From contig NZ_LT629775.1 in NCBI RefSeq assembly GCF_900105395.1, positions 1,116,001-1,180,000 of the forward strand: DNA of 64,000 bases, in the 5' to 3' direction. Position numbers and translations under genes: made by a program. Shown here in pieces: positions 41,351 through 50,200 of this stretch. The DNA is from Streptomyces sp. TLI_053. GTDB taxonomy: Bacteria > Actinomycetota > Actinomycetes > Streptomycetales > Streptomycetaceae. The notes under the pieces are model-generated. The model was not told where the DNA came from. It did no database searches and saw only the letters and a list, made by a program, of their open reading frames with translations. Within the stretch, counting starts at the first letter, position 1; each line of letters starts with the position of its first letter.

Positions 41351-42979
41351 TCAGAGGGTGACGCGAACGGTGGAGACGGCGAGGTCCGCGTCGCCGAGGT
41401 CCGCACCGACGGTGCCCGCGGTTCCGGTGGCGGACCAGTAGCCGCCGCTGCGCCGTCCGGTGAAGCGGATCTCGTACGTTCCGGGGTCCAGGTCGGTCCA
41501 GGTCAGGGTGGAACGGGAGACCGCGCCGGCGGTGGCGGTGAAGTGCCGGTCCTGGTCGCTCCGGTGCTCCAGGCGCTCGCCGCCGTCCGGTGCGGCGACG
41601 ACCTCGTAGAGGGCGGCGCGGCCGGCGATCCCGGCCGTGTCGGCCTGGTAGCAGAAGCCCCAGTAGTACTCGGCCCGGACGAGCGCCTCGGCCAGGACAC
41701 CCCTGGTGGCCCGGCCGTCGTCGTCGAACTCCGCCGGACCCGCCTCGACGTGGGCGCGGGCCCGCGACCAGCGGCCGCTGCCGTAACCCTCCACCGTGGC
41801 GCCGACGACCCAGCCTCCGGTACCGGTCACCGACGGCGCGGCGGGCGGGGCCGGGCGCGGGGGCGGCACGAAGTCGTCCACACCCCGGTGGACCATCAGC
41901 AGCGCGCTCCGCCGGTCCCCCTCGGGCCCGTCGGTGAGGGCGAGCAGGGCCGGGGTGTGCCGGGAGTCGTGCCCCTCGACCGCGACCGGCGGCGTCCAGC
42001 CCCCGCCGTCGAACACGGTGTGGAACAGCCGCGGCCCGCCCCGACCGGGGAACACGGCGTGCAGGGCGCCGTCCGACGAGGCCAGCGCGACGTGCGCACC
42101 GACCGCGACCGCGACCGCGACCTCGACGGGTGCGGTCCAGGCCGTACCGTCGAACACCACGTGCGCCAGGCGGCCGGTACCGTCCCCGGCGAGGACGTGG
42201 ACGCCGTCCCGGTGCACGACGGCGGCCAGGGACGACGCTCCCGCCAGCGCCTCGACGGGCTCCTCCAGGCGCCGCCACTGCCCCGACGCCTCGTCACGGA
42301 CGCAGTGGACGCCGCCCTCGACGTCCGGGACGAAGGCGTGCAGCGTGCCCCGGAACGGGACCAGGGCCGCCCCCTCGGCACCCGGGACGGGGAGTGCGCG
42401 GCCCTCCCGCCACACCCGGGCGGCGTCCGCTCCGGCCCCCGGCGGCCGGCCGTAGGTGAGCTCCACCAGCCGCACCGGCGAGTCCGGTTCCTCGGCGTCC
42501 CGCACCGTCAGCAGGACGTGGGCGGCGCCGTTGTGCACGGCCGCCGCCGGGGTCCCGGTGCTCACCGCGTTCTCGTACCGGACGCGGGTGGCGCCCTCGT
42601 AGTGCACCGCAGTGTCGACGACGGCGTCCGGGGCCCAGGTCACCGCCTCCGCCACCGCCGCCTCGGCGGCCGCGATCCCGGCGTCCGGCTCGGCCCGCCC
42701 GGCCTGGCCGGCCGTCCGCTCCTTCAGCGCGTCCAGTTCCGCCGCCCGCCGCCGCGCCCCGTCCGGGACGATCCCGGTCCACCGCAGGTCGAGGACGTCG
42801 TGCTCGCCCTTGCCGTACGGCTCGCCGAGGTGCAGGCAGAGCAGTTCGTCCTCGAGCGCCACCAGGACCGGTGCGGCCGCGCTCGTGTGACCCGGGAACC
42901 GCGAGTCCGGCCCCCAGCCACCGTCCTCGCGGTACACCGACCGCCACAGGTTCCGGTCGTCCACCGTCTGATCGGCCAT
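41351..42979 (-). CDS. Large protein of unknown function, probable beta-propeller plus beta-sandwich
   Basis: A 542-residue protein that I could not assign. There is no signal peptide. About residues 20-350 show repeated strand patterns in which a short Ala/Val strand is followed by DGxxH and Trp-x-x-P-V (e.g. FDGTAWTAPVEV; FDGGGWTPPVAVEG; RDGVHVLAGDG), as in lectin-like or sialidase-like propellers. The last ~170 residues form a second domain (RAEYYWGFCYQADTAG; SGGYWSATGTAG) that looks like a beta-sandwich. The start MADQTVDDRNLWRSVYRED has a GGGGAGC box upstream. It is isolated, so context gives no clue. Confidence 0.6.
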   Translation of the reverse strand: MADQTVDDRNLWRSVYREDGGWGPDSRFPGHTSAAAPVLVALEDELLCLHLGEPYGKGEHDVLDLRWTGIVPDGARRRAAELDALKERTAGQAGRAEPDAGIAAAEAAVAEAVTWAPDAVVDTAVHYEGATRVRYENAVSTGTPAAAVHNGAAHVLLTVRDAEEPDSPVRLVELTYGRPPGAGADAARVWREGRALPVPGAEGAALVPFRGTLHAFVPDVEGGVHCVRDEASGQWRRLEEPVEALAGASSLAAVVHRDGVHVLAGDGTGRLAHVVFDGTAWTAPVEVAVAVAVGAHVALASSDGALHAVFPGRGGPRLFHTVFDGGGWTPPVAVEGHDSRHTPALLALTDGPEGDRRSALLMVHRGVDDFVPPPRPAPPAAPSVTGTGGWVVGATVEGYGSGRWSRARAHVEAGPAEFDDDGRATRGVLAEALVRAEYYWGFCYQADTAGIAGRAALYEVVAAPDGGERLEHRSDQDRHFTATAGAVSRSTLTWTDLDPGTYEIRFTGRRSGGYWSATGTAGTVGADLGDADLAVSTVRVTL

Positions 42980-43122
42980 CAGCCGTGCTCCCCGCTCGCT
43001 CCGCCGCCCGCCCCCGGACGGGCGGGCCTCCCTGCTCCGGAACGTAGTGCGCCGCCCACCCCCGCGCGGGCAGTGGCCCGAACCGGCCACCGCACGGCCG
43101 GGGAACGGCTCGAACGACGCGG

Positions 43123-43686
43123 CTAGCGCACCACCCGGTAGCGGAGGTGGACGACCTTGGAGGTGAAGGTGCGGGTCTCCAGGAGTTCGAGGTCCTCCCG
43201 GCGCTCGTGCCGGGGGAAGTACGGAATGCCGCCGCCGAGCAGCACCGGGTGCACCCGGGGCCGGTACTCGTCGATCAGGCCCGCCGCGGCCACCGCCGCC
43301 GCGAGGGTCGCACCGCCGATGGCGATCTCCCCCTCCCCCGGCTCGGCCCGCAGCCGGGCGATCTCCTCCGCGACCGTGCCGGTGGCCAGCCGGGCGTTGC
43401 CCCGCACCTCCGACAGCGTGGTGGAGAACACCACCTTCGGCAGCGGGTTCCAGAGCGCGGTCCACTCCCGCTCGGTCTCGTCGAGCGACTGGTCCTGCTC
43501 GGCGGTCTCCCAGTACAGCATCGTCTCGTACAGCCGCCGCCCCATCAGATGCACGTCCACGCCCCGGATCTCGTCGAGCGCGAGCCGGAACACCTCCTCG
43601 TCGGGACCGGACCAGTCGAAACCGCCGTCGGGCCCGACGATGTAACCGTCGAGCGAGATGCCCATCGAGTACGTCACCTTGCGCAT
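43123..43686 (-). CDS. Dihydrofolate reductase-family protein (RibD C-terminal type)
   Basis: A 187-residue protein of the RibD-C/DHFR-like fold. It begins with the family pattern (MRKVTYSMGISLDGYIVGPDGGFDW, given here only as landmark in parts: SMGISLDGYI and GPDGGFDW), then LMGRRLYETM, IAIGGATLAAAV and the C-terminal HPVLLGGGIPYFP. These proteins bind NADPH and are often annotated as dihydrofolate-reductase-like, but the substrate is generally unknown. ATG 43686 follows GGAGGAGGG; it opens 34 codons before the arm LMGRR expected for the cofactor site. Single-gene unit. Confidence 0.9.
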   Translation of the reverse strand: MRKVTYSMGISLDGYIVGPDGGFDWSGPDEEVFRLALDEIRGVDVHLMGRRLYETMLYWETAEQDQSLDETEREWTALWNPLPKVVFSTTLSEVRGNARLATGTVAEEIARLRAEPGEGEIAIGGATLAAAVAAAGLIDEYRPRVHPVLLGGGIPYFPRHERREDLELLETRTFTSKVVHLRYRVVR

Positions 43687-43742
43687 ACCGGCCCTCCTCC
43701 GCGTCACCGGGCTCCGACAGTACTGGCTCCCGGAAGCACCGA

Positions 43743-43778
43743 GCCCCCGACAGCCGGTCGTTGCCGGGTGTCGGGGGC
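43743..43778 (-). terminator. Terminator of the RHS toxin-immunity operon
   Basis: GCCCCCGACA / TGTCGGGGGC, 10-bp perfect arms with a 16-nt loop, about 30 nt past the immunity gene stop. Confidence 0.75.
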
Positions 43779-43808
43779 CGATGGTGTGACGCGACCGTCC
43801 GGATCGGG

Positions 43809-44246
43809 TCAGGCGAAGTCCGGATCGGTGAGGTCGACGGTGACGGTGTTGTCCAGATTGTTGACGAACGTGACCACCGTCCCTTCGACGCTCACCCGGA
43901 CGAACGGATTGGAATTGAGCAGCATGACGATCCAGCGCAGGTTGCGCTCCCCGTCCAGTCGGGCGAAGAACCCGTCGGCCCCGAGGTCACCGTAGCCGCA
44001 GCAGACGGAACCCGAGCCGTCCGGCAGTTCGGCCTCCGCCGCGATGTCCACATCGACGACGTCGTTCTCCGGATCGTCGGCGAGAAAGACCTCCAGATCG
44101 ATCGGAGCGCCCAGCTCGAACCTTGGCAGGTCCGGACCGCCCACCTCGGCGCCCCGGGCCGAACCGTCGGCCCGATAGAGGCCGTTGAGCGTGGGCGCGG
44201 TGCCCGCCCGCCACAGCTCGGTGATCAGAGGGCCAGTAGTGGCCAC
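43809..44246 (-). CDS. Probable immunity protein for the RHS toxin
   Basis: A 145-residue acidic protein with no recognised family. It begins a few bases after the RHS stop: the GTG at 44246 has AGGAG at five-base spacing, made partly from the toxin stop region; another GTG lies at 44252. It has many Asp/Glu and beta-strand-like stretches (RWIVMLLNSNPFVRVSVEGTV), plus an adjacent Cys pair (SVCCGYG). Position, size and opposite charge to the basic toxin tip make it the expected cognate immunity protein, but this is inference from gene order. Confidence 0.7.
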   Translation of the reverse strand: MATTGPLITELWRAGTAPTLNGLYRADGSARGAEVGGPDLPRFELGAPIDLEVFLADDPENDVVDVDIAAEAELPDGSGSVCCGYGDLGADGFFARLDGERNLRWIVMLLNSNPFVRVSVEGTVVTFVNNLDNTVTVDLTDPDFA

Positions 44247-44254
44247 GTTCACTC

Positions 44255-47200
44255 CTACTCGTCGTCCGGGAGGTCGAAGAGACCCTTCCACGGTACGCCA
44301 CAGCCGTTCTCGTCCCAGTTGCGCTTGCTGCCCTGGCGCTTCTTGAAGCTCTTGTCCCAGGACATGCCGCTGGACTTCTCGGGGTTCGGCGCGTTGGGGT
44401 CGACCCGTTCGACCTTCACCCGGTAGTCCGGGTCCAAGGCCCGCATCTGACGGGCGGCCTTGAGCCGCCGGTTGTCGTACGAGACCAGCTGTCCGCCCCG
44501 GTCGATGACGCGCAACGCGGTTCCGGGCCGGTTCCAGTTCCACAGGCCCTGGAGCATCAGCGCCAGGTAGTCGCTCTTGGTCACCGTGCGCTGCGAGAAG
44601 TTGATCAGATTGGGGTCGATCCAGTCGCCGGCGTCGTCGGGTTCGGGCGTGCAGGTGTCGCCGCGCGGGTTCCGGCCCTTTCCACCGCCCCTGCCGTCCG
44701 GGGTCGGTCTGGGCGCCGATTCCTCGCCGGCGCAGGCCGTCGGGGCACCTCCGCTGCCGCAGGTGCCGTCGGGGCGGGCGGTGCCCTGGCCGTCGACGGG
44801 CTTCTGGGCCTCGCCCGGGACCGGGGTCTCGATCACGACCGGGTTGGACGTGTCGATCAGCAGTTGCCAGGTGAGCACCCAGCTGTGGTCGGTGCGGACC
44901 GACGGCTGGCCGGTCTGGACACCGTCGAGGTAGTACGTGGTGGTGGTCCGGACGTAGTTGTCGGTGCGGTTGTAGAGGTACGTCTCGTCGTACCAGCTAC
45001 TGGTCTCGGACCAGCTGTTGGTGCTGGTCGTCGACGTGGCCACCGGCCGGCGGACCTCCGGCGGGGTGGGCGGGCCGTGCGGCGGGAGCGGTGGGCCGGC
45101 CTCCGGTGTGGGTGCCCGGACCGGGTCGCCGACGGGCGCGTCGATGCCGACGGGTTCGGAGGTGATCGGGTCGACCGCGATCGGGGCCGTCTCGGGGCTC
45201 CCGGTCGAGGTCGGGTCGAGCGAGCCGTCGGCGCTGACCTGCATCGTGTAGTAGACGCCGGCGACGACGACCACCACGACCACGCCGACGATCAGCAGTT
45301 CCAGGCAGCCGATCACACAGGCCACCCCGGCCGCGACGTCGACCCCGGCCTCCAGCAGGCCCGCGCCGATCGCCTCGGCGACCTCGGGGGCCGCCCCGGC
45401 GATGATCTCGGCGCCGGCCGCCGCGACGTCGCCCAGCCCGGCGACGATCTCGCTGAAGGTGCTCCCGATGACGCCGATCGAGAAGTGCCCGTCCGGGTCG
45501 ACCCGGCTGGTGGGGTTGGCCGCGCCGTAGCCGTAGAGGTTGGCGGAGGCGGCGTCGGAGACCGGGCCCGGTGCGCTGTCCTGGGCGGTGAAGCCGCCGG
45601 TGGTGGGGTCGTACCAGCGCGACCGGGCGCCGACCTTGCCGGAGGGCGCGGTCCAGCCGCCCTGGAAGCCGAGCGGGCTGAGCCCGGCGGTGCCGGCGCC
45701 CGGCTCGCCGAACGCCCCGTAACTGCGGGTCCCCCGGGTGGCGCCGTTGCCGGGGTCGGCGGCGCCGATCACGTCACCGTGCACATTGGTGAGCAGCGAG
45801 GACGTCTGCCCGGCCAGGGACTTGGCGCCGGTCGGGCGTTCCGCCAGGTCACGGGCGTAGAGCCACTGCCCGTCGGAGACGGGCTCGGCGCCCAGTCCGT
45901 CGTACTCGACGTTCCTGCCGTTGCTGAGGACCATCCGGCCGAGCGCGTCGTAGGTGTTGGCCGTGCCGCCGTCGTCGACCAGCTGGTCGAAGGCGTCGGA
46001 CTTGGTGCGGACGGTGACCGGGTCGCCCTCGGGCAGGGACTCGGTGGTCACCGCGGCGAGGGTGCCGCGCGGCTGCCACTGGTAGGAGGCGGCGGTCTGC
46101 GGGCTGTCGGTGCGGATCAGGCGGTTGCGCTGGTCGTACTGGGCGGTCGTGGTGACGGGGTCGGTCCGGACCCCGCCGACCAGGGTGGAGACGGTCGCCG
46201 AGGTGCGGTTGCCCGCGGCGTCCCAGCCGTAGTCGGTCCGGGTGTCCTGTTCGGTCGTGCTGATCAGCCGGTTGGCGGCGTCGTAGCGGTAGCTCCGGTT
46301 CGACTGTCCGACCAGCTTTCCGCTGCCGCTGGTACTGGTCAGGTTGCCGTTGGCGTCCCAGCCGTAGGTGATCCGGCCGGTCTGGTTGCCGGCCGCGTCG
46401 AAGGCCGACTCGGTGAGCGGGCGGTCCAGCCCGTCGTAGCCGAAGCTGTAGCGGGTGGCGACGGTGCCGGTGGCCGTGGTGTCGGTCTGGCCGGTCATCC
46501 GACCGGCCTGGTCGTAGCCGTAGCTGCGGGTGGTGCCGGTCAGCGAGTCGGTCGCGGTGGTCACCGCGCCCGCGTTGTCGTAGCCGAAGGTGGTGGTGCC
46601 GGCGACGCCGGACCGGACGGTCGTCCGGCCGAGCGCGTCGTACTGGTTGACGTAGACGGCGTCGCCGTCCCCGGCGAAGCTCGGGTGGCTGTAGGCGAGG
46701 AGCAGGCCGCGGTCGTTGTAGACGAAGTTCTCGGTGCCGTAGATCGCGTCGATCGAGGTCAGCCGGCCGGCCTGGTCGTAGCCGAAGTGCCGGCCCTGGG
46801 TGGTCGCCTCGGCGCCGCTGCCGGTGGTGGCGGTGAGCCGGCCGAGCAGGTCGTAGCCGGAGGCCGTGGCGACGCCGCCCGGGGCGGTGGTGGCCACCGG
46901 CGCGCCGGTCGCGTTGTAGCTGGTCCGCCAGGTCCGGTCGGCCGCCGCCGGGTGGGCGGTGGTGGCGGGCGCGGTCCGGACCGAGGGCAGGTTCCAGGCG
47001 TTGTAGGTGGTGTAGGTCGCGTTGCCGTTGCCGTCGGTCAGCCGGGTGCGGTTGCCCGCGGCGTCGTAGCCGAAGGTGGTGACCGGCGCGGCCAGGGTGT
47101 TCCCGTCGGCGTCGGTGGGCACCGGGTCGGTGAGCTTCTCGGCCCGGCCCAGGGCGTCGTAGGCGGCCTGCCAGGTGTTGCCGTTCGGGTCGGTGACGCC

Positions 47201-50200
47201 CGTCCGCAGACCGGCCCGGTCGTTGGTCCAGGCGGTGGTGGAGAGGGTGACGCCGTTGTCGTCGGCGACCGTGCGGCGGATCTCCCGGCCCGCGAGGTCG
47301 TAGGTCACGTCGGTCCGGCGCCCGAGCTCGTCGGTGACCCGGTCGACCCGGCCGGCCACGTCGTAGTGGTAGGCCGTGGTGGCGCGCCCGATGACGGTCC
47401 GGTTGACCATCTCCCCGGCCGCGTTGTAGTTGCGGATGACGCCGGTGCCGTTCGAGGACTCCGTCAGCAGGTCGCCGAACGGGTTGTAGCGGTAGGTGGT
47501 GGTGAACTGCTGGGCGCCGCCCGGGCCCTGGACGTAGCGCTCGACGGTGACGAGGGTGCTGACCCGGCCCATGCCGTCGTAGGTGCGCAGGGTCTGCGCG
47601 CCGGTGGGGCCGATCTCGGAGAGCAGTTTGCCCTCGTCGTTCCAGGCGTAGCGGGTGACCCCCCGGGTGCCGCCGGCGGTGGCCGCCGGCGCGGTCACCT
47701 TGACCGGGCGGTTGCGCCCGTCGTAGGTGATGTCGGTGGTCTGCCCGAGCAGGTCGGTCCGGGCGACGACGTTGTCGTTGTTGTCGTACGCCCATTTCTC
47801 TCTGGGGGTGACGACATTGCCGTTGGGTTCGGTGGAGGTGGGGTGGACGAGCTCGACCCGGCGGCCGCGGTTGTCGAACACGGTCCGGGTCACCTGGCCG
47901 CGCGCGTCGCGGACGTCGGTGAGTTCCCCGAAGGTGTTGTAGCCGCGCGCGTCGGTCGGTGCGACGGTGGTGGGCGCGGCGCCGGTGCCGTCCTCCGCCT
48001 TCACCTGCGGGCCGGTGGTCGCGGCCAGGCGGCCGAGGGAGTCGTAGCGCTGGGTGGTGGTGAACGCCGGGTCCGGGGTGGAGCCGGCCGTCGGCATGCC
48101 GCGCGGGTCGGTGACGGTGAGCGGCTGGCCGCGGGCGTCCCGGGTGTAGGCGGTCACCAGGTCGGCGGTGGCGTCGTTGCGGACGGTGCGACGGACCTGG
48201 CGGCCGACCGGGTCGTACTGGTCGACGCTGGTCTCGGTGCGGACTCCGTCGGACAGCGTGCTGGTGAGCCGCAGTCCGGCCGGGTCGTAGGTGTGGGTGG
48301 TGGTCCGCTTGAGCCCGGCCGGGTCGAGGGTGCTGCTGAGCAGCGCGTTGTCGGCGTCGTAGGTGTGGGTGGTGGTGCGTGAGCCCCCGGCCAGGTCGGT
48401 CAGGACGTTCCCGGCCAGGTCGTAGGTGTAGCTGTGCAGGACGAGGTCCCGGGCGGGTGAGGCGGGGGTGTCCCGGTAGTCCGTGAAGGTCTCGGTGAGC
48501 TTGAGGTTGTCCGGGGAGTAGGTGTACGCGACGCGGGCGGCCATCGCGTCCTGGCTGGTGGCGACGCGCCCGGCGTTGTCGTAGGTGTAGGCGACCAGCT
48601 GGACCTGGCGTGTGGTCCCGGGGGACGCCGGGTCGTCGGCGAAGGTGGGCATGGCGATGCCCAGCAGCCAGCCGGTCCGCTGGTGGTAGGTGTAGGTGTA
48701 GACGTTGCCGTTGCCGTCGGTGCTGCGGACGACGTTGCCGAGGCCGTCGTAGGTCTTGGTCCCGGTGCCCGTGCCGTTCACCCGGACGGCGGTCTGCCGG
48801 CCGCGGGTGTCGTAGTCGTACGCCGTGGTGCGGGGGGCGTCGCCGCCGTTCGCCGAGGGCGTGGTGTCGGAGACCGTGGCGCTCTTGAGGTTGCCGTTGG
48901 CGTCGTAGGTGTTGACGGTCCTGCGCTGGTGGACCACCCCGGTGATCTCGTTCTTCACCGCCGGGTCGGTCTGGGTGACGAGGTGGCCGGCGCCGTCGTA
49001 GACGTAGGTCGTCTCCGCCGCGGGCGAGCCGTCGGGCTGCGTCACGGTCTTGCGGGTGAGGTGGCCGAGGCCGTCGTGGAACAGATCGGTGATCTCGCCG
49101 GCGGGTGTGGTGATCCTGGTCTGCTCGCCGAAGGAGTCGTACCCGTAGCGGGTGGTGCGTCCGTCGGGGTCGGTGGTCGCGGCGAGCATGCCGCAGGGCT
49201 GCCTGCCGCCGCCGCCCGCCGGGTCGTTGACGGTGACCGGGGCGGCGTTGGGGTTCCAGCCCCCGCCGGTGTCGCAGGTGTACTCGTAGGTCGTCCGGGC
49301 CCCGCCCGGGGCGGCGGCGGTGGGGGGCGCGGTGACGGCGGTCAGGTCGCCGTGACCGTTGTAGGCCATCGTGGTCCGGTGGAAGTTCGGGTCCACGATC
49401 TCGACGATCCTGCCCGTCCGGGGGTCGTCGAGGTCGTACGTGGTGCCGGCGCCGGTGAAGTAGTGGTAGCTGGTGCTGACCAGGTTCTGCCCGTCGCGCG
49501 CCTGGTTGACGGTGTGCAGATTGCCCCAGCCGTCGTGGTAGTACTCGGTGATGTTGCCGTTCTCGTCCGTCAGGGACTCGACCCGGCCGGCCCGGTCGTA
49601 CGTCCAGGTGCGGGTGTTGTTGGTCTGGGGCGTGGGCGTGCCGGTCCAGCGGTTCCACAGCTCGCCGCGCGGGCCGAACTGGTAGTCGGTGGTGAGCCCG
49701 GTCGGCGCGGACACGTGGACCGTGAACGCCGCGTTGCTCTGCACCGGATCGCGCTTGGTGTAGGACCAGGTGTCGCCGCCGGGGCCGGAGGCGTTGGGGA
49801 GCGCGACGGTGGTCACCCGGCCGTCGACCGGGTCGTAGCCGAGCGTGACGGTCTCGGCCGCCCCGTTCGGCGGGGTGATGGTGCTCAGCCGCTGCCCCGG
49901 CCCGCCGTACGCGTAGGTGCTGCACGCGGACACGTCCCAGCGCGGGTTGCAGGCGGAGGTCAGCGCACCCTGGCCGTTGTAGCCGTACGTCCAGGTCTGC
50001 ACGCCGGGCAGCCGCTGCGGCGTTCCGCCGTTGGTGGAGAGCGCGGCGAGCCGGCCGTTGCCGTCCCAGGTGGCGTAGAGGGCACGGGAGACGCCCAGGT
50101 CGATCCGGCTCAGGCGGCCCGCGGTGTAGTTGAGGTTGCTCACCTGGCCGCCGGGACCGGTGATGCTGTGCAGTGTGCCGTCCGGGTTGAACAGGTAGAC